From the NCBI GenBank assembly GCA_903928045.1, contig CAIYPH010000468.1, positions 1 to 6,340 of the forward strand: a DNA stretch of 6,340 nucleotides, in the 5' to 3' direction. The notes under the pieces were generated by a model. That model was not told the DNA's origin. It was given only the letters and a program-made list of their open reading frames with translations, and ran no database searches. Below are positions 1-5,374 of the stretch, one piece after another. A program made the translations under genes and the position numbers. Numbering within the stretch: the first letter of the stretch is position 1; every line of letters starts with the position of its first letter. This DNA is from an uncultured Rhodospirillales bacterium (GTDB lineage Bacteria > Pseudomonadota > Alphaproteobacteria > Acetobacterales > Acetobacteraceae).

Positions 1-91
1 AAAAACTTTCTATCCGCTTGCCGTGCACGCTCCGGGGAGGGCGCGCAGCAATTGGATAAAAGTTTTTTGGTTCTTTTTTTCAAAAAAGAAC
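1..91. repeat. Left-truncated copy of the AT-rich inverted composite repeat (copy 1)
   Basis: The window opens inside the unit. AAAAACTTT at 1-9 matches the tail of the left half in the other copies, and CTTGCCGTGCACGCTCC at 17-33 is a diverged form of the GTTGCCGTTGGCTTGGCTCC core. The right half follows: AAAAGTTTTTTG at 58-69, then a perfect inverted repeat with 10 bp arms (GTTCTTTTTT at 70-79, TC at 80-81, AAAAAAGAAC at 82-91). The linker is about 48 nt, roughly 15 nt shorter than in the two full copies. The hairpin lies 17 bp past the stop codon of the leftward binding-protein gene, so it could act as its 3' mRNA-end hairpin or terminator. The left hairpin is presumably just outside the window. 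Confidence 0.75.
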
Positions 92-108
92 TCCTTCCTT
101 CCCTGCCC

Positions 109-1614
109 TCACGGCGTGACAGTAAGCCCCTCCGACCGCCACAGCCCATCCGGCCGGCCGGCAAAGCCGCTGACCTTGGAGGAGAGGCCCCACAGCATCG
201 ACCAGTGATAGATCACCACATCCGGCGCATCGGCGAGGTAGATGTCGGTCGCCTGGCGGTAGACCGGCACACGCTCGGCCACCGTCTGCTTGGAGGCGGC
301 CGCGGTGTAGAGGTCATCGAGCTTCTGGTTGCAGTAGCGGCCCCAGTTGGTGAAGCCCTTGCAGGTCAGCCAGATCGGCGCATTGCCGTCGGGGTCGGCG
401 CGGCCGGACCACAGCAGCATCGAAGCCTCGAAATTACCGGACTGGGTGGCGGCAACCTGGGCCGCCGCATCCATCGCGGTGATCTTCATGTCGAAGCCGG
501 CATCCTTCACCATCGCCTGGATGATCTGCGCCACCTGGCCGTCCAGCGGGTCGGTGCCGGTGAGCAGGGTGAAGGAGACCGAGCTGACGCCGGCGGCGGC
601 GAGCAGCTTCTTCGCCGCCTCGATATCGCGGCCGGGCACGGGGTGGCCGGGGTGGAAATAGGTGCTGCCCGGGGCTTCCATCTGCGCGGAGGGCACGTAC
701 TGCCCGTCAAACGCCACCTGGTTGAGAGCGGCGCGGTCGATCGCCAGCGAGAAGGCCTGGCGCACCCGCGGGTCCCGCCCCAGCGGGGTTTCGGCGGCCT
801 TGCCATTGCCGACGTTGAACTCGATCGGCACGAAGCCGAGCGAGGGGGCCTTGAACACCTTCAGCTTGGCATTGGCGGCCACCGAGCCGACATCGGTGGG
901 CGACAGGCGCTGCGCGATATCCAGCGCGCCGGCCGCGAGATCGACCTTGCGGATATTGGAATCGACGATGGTGCGGAACACCACGCCGGGCAGCTTGATC
1001 GCCGCCGCGTTCCAATAGCCGGGATAACGCTCCAGCGTGATGTTGTCCTGCGCCACGCGGGACTTGAAGGCGAACGGCCCGGCGCAGACCGGGTGCGCCG
1101 CGATCTCCTCGCGGGATTTCTCGATCAGCTTCGGCGAATACGGCGTGCCCGGCCGGTTCGCCAGCAGCGCGATGAGCGGCGCGAAGGGGCGGTTCAGGGT
1201 GATCCGCATGGTCAGCGGATCCACCACCTCGGCGCCGTTGATCGCCGCCATCTCGGCCTTGCGGATGGAGTAGGACAGCGTCTTGTAGCGCTGGATATTG
1301 GCCACCATCGCCGCGGCATCGAACACCGTGCCGTCATGGAAGGTCACGCCCGGGCGCAGCTTGACGGTGAGCGAGAGGCCATCCGCCGCCCACTCCCAGC
1401 CCGTCGCCAACTCGGGGACGAATTTCAGGTCCGGCGTGAGGTCGATCAAGCTGTCGCACATCGTGGTGGTGACGACGCGGTTGGTGTAGCTGCCATCCGT
1501 CGCGGGATCGAGCGGCGCCGGGTCGAATTCCAGGGCGACGCGCAGGGGTTGAGCATGGACGGCAAAGGGGGCGAGGAATAGCGCCCCCGCGAGCATCCAG
1601 GGTGAAATGCGCAT
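109..1614 (-). CDS. ABC transporter family 5 (DppA/OppA-like) periplasmic solute-binding protein, Sec-exported
   Basis: 501 aa. This is the extracytoplasmic binding protein of a peptide/nickel/opine-type ABC importer, which delivers its ligand to a DppBC-like permease. The first 21 residues form a Sec signal peptide (MRISPWMLAGALFLAPF, cleavage after VHA-21). The family 5 signature is at residues 78-95 (DGLSLTVKLRPGVTFHDG), CAGPF near 177-181 stands where GTGPF is usual, and RDPRVRQAFSLAIDR follows in lobe II. Length is normal for the family. The ATG at 1614 was chosen because it precedes the signal peptide and has GGAG 7-8 nt upstream on the minus strand. The frame stays open 90 codons further, but only by reading through an AT-rich repeat. 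The gene lies 178 bp downstream of the aldolase-family gene on the same strand and is probably co-transcribed. The ligand is unknown; it could be a peptide, a sugar derivative or another small solute. Confidence 0.93.
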   Translation of the reverse strand: MRISPWMLAGALFLAPFAVHAQPLRVALEFDPAPLDPATDGSYTNRVVTTTMCDSLIDLTPDLKFVPELATGWEWAADGLSLTVKLRPGVTFHDGTVFDAAAMVANIQRYKTLSYSIRKAEMAAINGAEVVDPLTMRITLNRPFAPLIALLANRPGTPYSPKLIEKSREEIAAHPVCAGPFAFKSRVAQDNITLERYPGYWNAAAIKLPGVVFRTIVDSNIRKVDLAAGALDIAQRLSPTDVGSVAANAKLKVFKAPSLGFVPIEFNVGNGKAAETPLGRDPRVRQAFSLAIDRAALNQVAFDGQYVPSAQMEAPGSTYFHPGHPVPGRDIEAAKKLLAAAGVSSVSFTLLTGTDPLDGQVAQIIQAMVKDAGFDMKITAMDAAAQVAATQSGNFEASMLLWSGRADPDGNAPIWLTCKGFTNWGRYCNQKLDDLYTAAASKQTVAERVPVYRQATDIYLADAPDVVIYHWSMLWGLSSKVSGFAGRPDGLWRSEGLTVTP

Positions 1615-1692
1615 GCTTGGTCTCCGGGTCGGTGCGAGTGAGCGGGGATCATGGGCGGGTTGGCCTGGGTGTGGCAAGCCCGAGCCGTTGAC

Positions 1693-1767
1693 AGGGAAGC
1701 GCTTCTTTTTGTGAACAAAAAGAAGCAAAAAAACTTTTTCTGACTTCGTTGCCGTTGGCTTGGCTCC
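1693..1767. repeat. Solo half-unit of the AT-rich composite repeat (copy 4)
   Basis: AGGGAAGCGCTTCTTTTT at 1693-1710 leads into a perfect inverted repeat with 12 bp arms (GCTTCTTTTTGT at 1701-1712, GA, ACAAAAAGAAGC at 1715-1726). CAAAAAAACTTTTT and the core GTTGCCGTTGGCTTGGCTCC (1748-1767) follow. The core is identical over 20 nt to 4330-4349. No right half follows: the next bases run into the 3' end of the leftward aldolase-family gene, which stops at 1793. In the direction of transcription this half-unit stands upstream of the binding-protein gene, with its hairpin on the side facing that gene. The same orientation rule holds for the other copies. Bases 1615-1792 hold nothing else recognisable apart from the ribosome binding site. 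Confidence 0.8.
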
Positions 1768-1792
1768 CGGGATAGGTGGGAGCGCTTGCTTC

Positions 1793-2566
1793 CTAACTCT
1801 TATAGTCCGGCTCCCGCCGATCGAGCACCCGCCGCACGGCGTCGAGATGCATGCGCGCATCAAGGCGCTCGCCCCACGGCCCATTGAAGTTCTGCCGCGA
1901 GCTCTCCGGCAGCTGCTTGAGCTTCCGCCCGCTCGTCCACGCCGTCATCTGGTACATCGTGGTTCGCTCGGCGAAATACAGCTCGTCAAACGCCGTGGCG
2001 ATATCCGGCCCCACCACCGTAACCCCGTGATGCCCCATCACCAGGATGGACCGGTTGCCAAGCAGCCCGGCGATCCGGTCCCCCTCGGCGAAGGAATTGG
2101 CGCCCGAGACGGCATTGGTGTCGAACACCACGCGGTCATTCAGCAGCGTGTTGTTGAAATGCGACAGCTCAAACTCCGGCTCTTCCAGCAGCGACAGCGC
2201 GGTGAGGTATTGCGGGTGCACATGCAGCACGCAGGTCGCCGCGGGGTTGGCGATATGGATGCGGGTGTGGATGAAAAACGCCACCCTCCGCAGCTCTCCC
2301 GTGCCGCGCAACACGTTGCCGTCGAGATCGCACACGATCAGGCTCGACGCCGTCAGCTCATCGAAGCGCCAGCCGCGCGGGTTGATCAGAAACGTCGGCG
2401 CCTCGCCGGGGTGGCGCTGCGGCAGCATGATCGAATTGTGGTTGGCGATCTGCTCGTTCCAGCCGAGCCGCGCGCTTTCGCGGAACACCGCCGCCATGTC
2501 GCAGCGCAGCTCCCATTCGGCGATTTCGGCTTCGGTTGAGCTGAGGGAACGAATGATGGCGGACAT
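1793..2566 (-). CDS. Class II aldolase/adducin-fold family protein (AraD/FucA-like)
   Basis: 257 aa, a full-length single-domain member of the zinc-dependent class II aldolase/adducin family, which includes L-fuculose-phosphate aldolase and L-ribulose-phosphate 4-epimerase. It has no signal peptide and is therefore cytoplasmic. The metal ligands can be placed: H115-V-H117 in CVLHVHPQY and a third histidine at 179/180 in MGHHGVTVVG (normally NHG). NPRGWRFDELT at 62-72 fits the phosphate/substrate loop. In FucA a catalytic Glu precedes HxH by about 19 residues. By hand alignment that position is Ala96 (RRVAFFIHTRIH), as in the adducin-like subgroup, so standard aldol cleavage is uncertain. The start is supported by GGAGA 7 nt upstream. 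This is the first gene of the leftward unit and diverges from the second binding protein. The enzyme may process the imported solute, but that rests on neighbourhood only. Confidence 0.88.
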   Translation of the reverse strand: MSAIIRSLSSTEAEIAEWELRCDMAAVFRESARLGWNEQIANHNSIMLPQRHPGEAPTFLINPRGWRFDELTASSLIVCDLDGNVLRGTGELRRVAFFIHTRIHIANPAATCVLHVHPQYLTALSLLEEPEFELSHFNNTLLNDRVVFDTNAVSGANSFAEGDRIAGLLGNRSILVMGHHGVTVVGPDIATAFDELYFAERTTMYQMTAWTSGRKLKQLPESSRQNFNGPWGERLDARMHLDAVRRVLDRREPDYKS

Positions 2567-2573
2567 GGGCGCG

Positions 2574-2578
2574 TCTCC
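2574..2578 (-). promoter_or_regulatory. Ribosome binding site of the aldolase-family gene
   Basis: GGAGA on the minus strand, 7 nt before the ATG at 2566. The binding-protein gene downstream has the same GGAGAC site, at the same distance from its ATG at 1614. Confidence 0.7.
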
Positions 2579-2582
2579 GGCC

Positions 2583-2599
2583 GGAATTCGGTGAATTCC
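2583..2599. promoter_or_regulatory. Candidate operator: 17 bp palindrome in the divergent control region
   Basis: GGAATTC-GGT-GAATTCC is a perfect inverted repeat with 7 bp arms and a 3 bp centre. It lies between the two divergent genes, 17-33 nt upstream of the aldolase-family ATG and about 85 nt upstream of the rightward binding-protein ATG. It sits just downstream of a possible leftward -10 element, where a repressor dimer would block transcription initiation. No regulator gene is in the window. It could instead be a chance palindrome. Confidence 0.45.
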
Positions 2600-2628
2600 A
2601 TCGTGCGACGGCGGAAGCGTCTTGCCAA
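2600..2628 (-). promoter_or_regulatory. Possible sigma70-type promoter for the leftward unit
   Basis: On the minus strand, TTGGCA (2628-2623, five of six to TTGACA) is followed after 17 nt by CACGAT (2605-2600, three of six to TATAAT). The start site would fall at or near the 17 bp palindrome. The -10 match is weak, as is common in GC-rich alphaproteobacteria, so this is only a candidate. Confidence 0.3.
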
Positions 2629-2641
2629 GAGTGGCGAAGAC
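2619..2641. promoter_or_regulatory. Second quasi-palindrome in the divergent control region
   Basis: GTCTTGCCA (2619-2627) and TGGC-G-AAGAC (2632-2641) form nine base pairs with one bulged G and an AGAG centre. The site overlaps the possible leftward -35 element and lies 43 nt upstream of the rightward ATG. It could be a regulator site or a hairpin in the leader of the rightward mRNA. The imperfect symmetry makes chance plausible. Confidence 0.25.
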
Positions 2642-2668
2642 TGAGCAGCATCCATCTCTGGCGAGGAT

Positions 2669-2675
2669 AAGGAGG
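2669..2675 (+). promoter_or_regulatory. Strong Shine-Dalgarno of the rightward binding-protein gene
   Basis: AAGGAGG, 8 nt before the ATG at 2684. It is the strongest ribosome binding site seen in the window, in keeping with the high expression usual for binding proteins, and it fixes the start codon. Confidence 0.8.
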
Positions 2676-2683
2676 GGAACACA

Positions 2684-4255
2684 ATGCTCCGGCGTCGTTC
2701 ATTTACAACGGGTCTCGGTACGGCGGGTCTGGCGGCATCCACGGGATTGCCGATGCCCGCGATCGCGCAAAGCGTGGGCATGCAGGGCAAGAAGGGCGGC
2801 GACGTCATCGTCGCCATGACCGCGGCCCCCCCCACCAGCGACGCGCAGGCGACCTCCGCCGCCGCGGCGCGCAACATCTCGATGCATATGTTCGAGAGCC
2901 TCTACACCCGCGACGAGGGCGCCAACCCCAAGCCCGAGCTGGCCGAAGGCGTCGACATCTCGGCCGATGGCCTCACCTACAAATTCACCCTGCGCGGCGG
3001 CGTGAAGTTCCACAACGGCAAGACCATGACCTCGGCCGACGCCAAGGCCAGCATGGAGCGCTACGCCAAGGTCGGCACCTCGCGGGACGTGCTGAAGCCC
3101 GTCGCCGCCTATGAGACCCCCGACAGCAAGACGCTGGTCATGAAACTCTCCAACGTCTTCCCCGGCCTCATCGAGGCGATCAGCTCGCCCCGCGCCCCCT
3201 TCGTCATCATGCCGGAGGAAGACGGCGGCAAGGCGATGGGCCAGATCTCCATGGTCGGCACCGGCCCGTTCAAATTCGTCGAATACAAGCCCGACAGCCA
3301 CGTCAAAATGGTCCGCTTCGACGACTACGCCCAGAACACCGCCTACGATAAGCGCGACGGCTTCACCGGCAAGAAAACCGCGTATTTCGACAGCGTGACC
3401 ATCCGCATCATGCCCGAGGCCGGCGCCCGCACCGCGGGCCTGCAAACCGGCGAGCTGCACGTGCTGGAGGTGATGGACGTCGCCTCCTCCAAGCGCCTCA
3501 AGGACGACAAGAACATCAAGTCCTACCCCATGCTGCCCTGGGCGTTCATGACGCTCATGGTCAACAACAACTGGGGCGTCACCTCCAAGCTCGAACTCCG
3601 CCGCGCCATCCAGGCAGCGCTCGACCTCGAGGAGATCATGGCGATCTCCACCGACGGCCTCTACCGCATGGGTCCCTCCTGGCAATATCCCGGCACCACC
3701 TACTACCCCGGCGTCGACGGGCTCGAGGCCTACACCAAGCAGGACGTCAAGAAGGCCCAGGCCCTCATGAAGGCCGGCGGCTATGCCGGCGAGGAGCTGG
3801 TGCTGATCTGCGACAGCTCCAACAAGCCCCATCTCGATGCCGGCACCGTGCAGGCCCAGCAGCTCAAGGCCGCCGGCTTCAACGTGAAGCTCTCGGTGAT
3901 GGATTGGCCGACCGTCTACACCGCCCGCTCCAAGCCCGAGGGCTGGAACCTGTGGCCGCTGATGATGGGCATCGAGCCCTACGAAGGCCCATACAACGTG
4001 GTCGGCTTCTTCGCCGGCACCCAGTGCGTGCAAATCAAGCCCGATCCGGTGCTCGAACAATGCAACCAGCGCCTGGCCAGCCAGCTCAAGCTCGAAGACC
4101 GCAAGGCCGCGGTGAAGGACTTCCAGAACCGCGTCTACGACCAGGCGATCTCCATCAAGGTCGGCGAAGCCGGCATCGTGCAGGCCACCCGCGCCAACGT
4201 GATGAACTACGCGCCCTATCGCATTCCGCGGATGTGGGATTGCTGGTTCGCGTGA
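2684..4255 (+). CDS. ABC transporter family 5 (DppA/OppA-like) solute-binding protein with Tat-like signal peptide
   Basis: 523 aa, the presumed primary binding protein of the permease pair encoded downstream. The N-terminus MLRRRSFTTGLGTAGLAAS carries a twin-arginine-like R-R-x-F motif (residues 4-7), a hydrophobic stretch, and a cleavage site after AIA-28, so export may be by Tat rather than Sec. The family signature is at residues 95-112 (DGLTYKFTLRGGVKFHNG), GTGPF at 192-196 and LRRAIQAALDLEEIM near 300. The protein appears complete and ends in RMWDCWFA. An ideal Shine-Dalgarno supports the start. It is separated from the first permease by 171 bp filled with an AT-rich structured repeat. 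The other binding protein in the window has a plain Sec signal, so the two are not recent duplicates. The ligand cannot be read from the sequence. Confidence 0.94.
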   Translation: MLRRRSFTTGLGTAGLAASTGLPMPAIAQSVGMQGKKGGDVIVAMTAAPPTSDAQATSAAAARNISMHMFESLYTRDEGANPKPELAEGVDISADGLTYKFTLRGGVKFHNGKTMTSADAKASMERYAKVGTSRDVLKPVAAYETPDSKTLVMKLSNVFPGLIEAISSPRAPFVIMPEEDGGKAMGQISMVGTGPFKFVEYKPDSHVKMVRFDDYAQNTAYDKRDGFTGKKTAYFDSVTIRIMPEAGARTAGLQTGELHVLEVMDVASSKRLKDDKNIKSYPMLPWAFMTLMVNNNWGVTSKLELRRAIQAALDLEEIMAISTDGLYRMGPSWQYPGTTYYPGVDGLEAYTKQDVKKAQALMKAGGYAGEELVLICDSSNKPHLDAGTVQAQQLKAAGFNVKLSVMDWPTVYTARSKPEGWNLWPLMMGIEPYEGPYNVVGFFAGTQCVQIKPDPVLEQCNQRLASQLKLEDRKAAVKDFQNRVYDQAISIKVGEAGIVQATRANVMNYAPYRIPRMWDCWFA

Positions 4256-4344
4256 GCTGACGGCAACGAAGGAAGGGAAGGGTGTTCTTTTTGTGAACAA
4301 AAAGAACCAAAAAAACTTTTCCCGACTTTGTTGCCGTTGGCTTG
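4253..4344 (+). terminator. Large stem-loop after the binding-protein stop codon (attenuator or mRNA-stabilising structure)
   Basis: Bases 4253-4271 (from the TGA stop through ACGGCAACGAAG) can pair with 4326-4344 (CTTTGTTGCCGT and the next seven bases) over 19 consecutive pairs, several of them G-U, with no mismatch. The stem encloses a purine-rich strand and the 11 bp hairpin GTTCTTTTTGT-GA-ACAAAAAGAAC (4284-4307). It lacks the GC-rich stem plus clean U-tract of a classical terminator, so partial readthrough into the permease genes is more likely than full termination. Its position between binding protein and permease matches intercistronic structures that favour the upstream message. Confidence 0.45.
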
Positions 4345-4423
4345 GCTCCTCGGAAGGTTCGCAGAGATACATGCCTAGGGAACAAAAGTTTTTTGCTTCT
4401 TTTTTTCAAAAAAGAAGCGCTTC
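4278..4423. repeat. Full AT-rich inverted composite repeat, BIME/MITE-like (copy 2)
   Basis: The left half holds hairpin GTTCTTTTTGT (4284-4294)-GA-ACAAAAAGAAC (4297-4307), CAAAAAAACTTTT (4308-4320) and the core GTTGCCGTTGGCTTGGCTCC (4330-4349). The right half holds AAAAGTTTTTTG (4384-4395), hairpin GCTTCTTTTTT (4395-4405)-TC-AAAAAAGAAGC (4408-4418), and the palindrome GAAGCGCTTC (4414-4423). The left half is homologous to the reverse complement of the right half, which makes the whole a pair of inverted repeats around a 63 nt linker. Compared with the copy at 6194, the first 43 bp and the last 40 bp are identical while the linker has diverged outside its core. The unit fills most of the gap between the binding protein and the first permease. 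Confidence 0.85.
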
Positions 4424-4426
4424 CCT

Positions 4427-5374
4427 ATGCTCCGGCTGATCATCGTCCGCCTGCTGGCCGCCGTCCCGGTCCTGCTCGTCGTCTCCCTCGTGAGCTTCGG
4501 GCTCACCCTCCTGGTGCCCGGCGATATCGCCACCGAGATCGCCGGCCCCACCGCGAGCACCGCCGACGTGGAGCACATCCGCGTCGAACTCGGGCTCGAC
4601 AAGCCGCCACTGGTCCGCATGGTCCAGTGGTACGGCGGCGTGCTGCATGGCGATCTCGGCCGCTCCGTGCTGCTCAACCAAAGCGTCGGCGAGGCCGTGC
4701 TGCAACGCCTGCCGGTCACGCTCTCGCTCACCCTCGTCGCCCTGACCATCGCCAGCCTCATCGGCATCCCCGCCGGGCTGCTCGCCGCCGCCAAGGCGCG
4801 GCGCTGGCCCGATCAGCTCACCATGGGCACCGCGCTCTTCGGCCTCTCGCTCCCGGATTTCTGGCTCGGCCTGCTGCTGATCTGGCTCTTCGGGGTCAAG
4901 CTCGGCTGGCTCCCCACCGGCGGCTTCGTCGATCCCGGCACCAGCCTCATCGGCTGGCTGCGCTGCATCGCCATGCCCGCCGGCGCCCTCGCCCTCACCC
5001 AACTTGGCCCGATCGCCCGCATGACCCGCGCCGCCGCGCTCGAAGTCGCCAGCAGCGACTACATCCGCACCGCCCGCGCCAAAGGCCTCACCGAGCCCCG
5101 CGTCTACGCCCGCCACGTCCTGGCCGGCTCGCTGGTGCCCATCCTCACCGTCATCGGCATCGGCTTCGGCCTCTCCCTCGGCGGCGCCCTGGTCATCGAA
5201 CAGGTCTTCTCCCTCCCCGGCGTCGGCCGCCTCGTCATCGGCGCCGTGCTGCGGCGCGACTGGCCGATCATCCAGGGCGGCCTCCTCCTCACCACCTTCA
5301 TCTTCGTCGCGGTCAACCTGCTGGTCGACCTGCTCTACCTCTGGGTCGATCCCCGCATGCGGGAGGAGGCATGA
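4427..5374 (+). CDS. ABC transporter permease, DppB/OppB type
   Basis: 315 aa inner-membrane subunit, one half of the translocation channel of a peptide/nickel-type importer. Six hydrophobic segments can be seen near residues 9-31, 98-121, 134-156, 180-196, 236-257 and 284-306. A periplasmic loop follows the first segment, containing GDLGRSVLLNQSVGEAVLQR. The EAA-type loop that contacts the ATPase is at about 207-232 (SDYIRTARAKGL...YARHVL). The family hallmark EQVFSLPGVGRLV is at 259-270, and the C-terminus is WVDPRMREEA. The ATG at 4427 is the only usable start: the frame is open back to a TAG at 4376 with no other ATG, GTG or TTG. No ordinary Shine-Dalgarno precedes it, only AAGAAG within the repeat's right hairpin. 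It overlaps the next permease by ATGA, implying translational coupling. Confidence 0.94.
   Translation: MLRLIIVRLLAAVPVLLVVSLVSFGLTLLVPGDIATEIAGPTASTADVEHIRVELGLDKPPLVRMVQWYGGVLHGDLGRSVLLNQSVGEAVLQRLPVTLSLTLVALTIASLIGIPAGLLAAAKARRWPDQLTMGTALFGLSLPDFWLGLLLIWLFGVKLGWLPTGGFVDPGTSLIGWLRCIAMPAGALALTQLGPIARMTRAAALEVASSDYIRTARAKGLTEPRVYARHVLAGSLVPILTVIGIGFGLSLGGALVIEQVFSLPGVGRLVIGAVLRRDWPIIQGGLLLTTFIFVAVNLLVDLLYLWVDPRMREEA
5361..5369 (+). promoter_or_regulatory. Ribosome binding site of the second permease
   Basis: GGGAGGAGG lies directly before the ATG at 5371, inside the last codons of the first permease. It fixes the start at 5371 even though the frame remains open for more than 300 codons upstream. 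Confidence 0.65.

Noticed and set aside
52..1581. 509-codon open frame on the plus strand opposite the leftward binding protein
   Set aside because: Its translation is rich in R, H, G and D with no family pattern. It mirrors a recognisable family 5 binding protein on the other strand and is a typical GC-rich antisense shadow.
1688..1693. TTGACA, a perfect -35 hexamer on the plus strand
   Set aside because: No credible -10 follows at 16-18 nt, and transcription would run antisense into the aldolase-family gene through the hairpin. Probably chance.
1615..1884. 90-codon N-terminal extension of the leftward binding protein
   Set aside because: It would run through the repeat and into the end of the aldolase-family gene, placing the signal peptide in mid-protein. 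The ATG at 1614 has GGAG at proper spacing and precedes a standard signal peptide.
2622..2651. Possible rightward promoter TTGCCA-18-CAGCAT ahead of the rightward binding protein
   Set aside because: The -10 matches the consensus at only three of six positions and the spacer is 18 nt. Too weak to list as a feature, although some promoter must exist in 2567-2683.
2699..4372. 557-codon open frame on the minus strand opposite the rightward binding protein
   Set aside because: Low-complexity V, H, G and L-rich translation, with an N-terminus arising from the AT-rich repeat. The plus-strand product is clearly real and has a strong ribosome binding site.
4342..5370. Long in-frame extension upstream of the second permease
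   Set aside because: The extension translates to R, H and P-rich sequence overlapping the first permease in another frame. The ATG at 5371 has a GGAGGAGG site and gives a normal DppC N-terminus.
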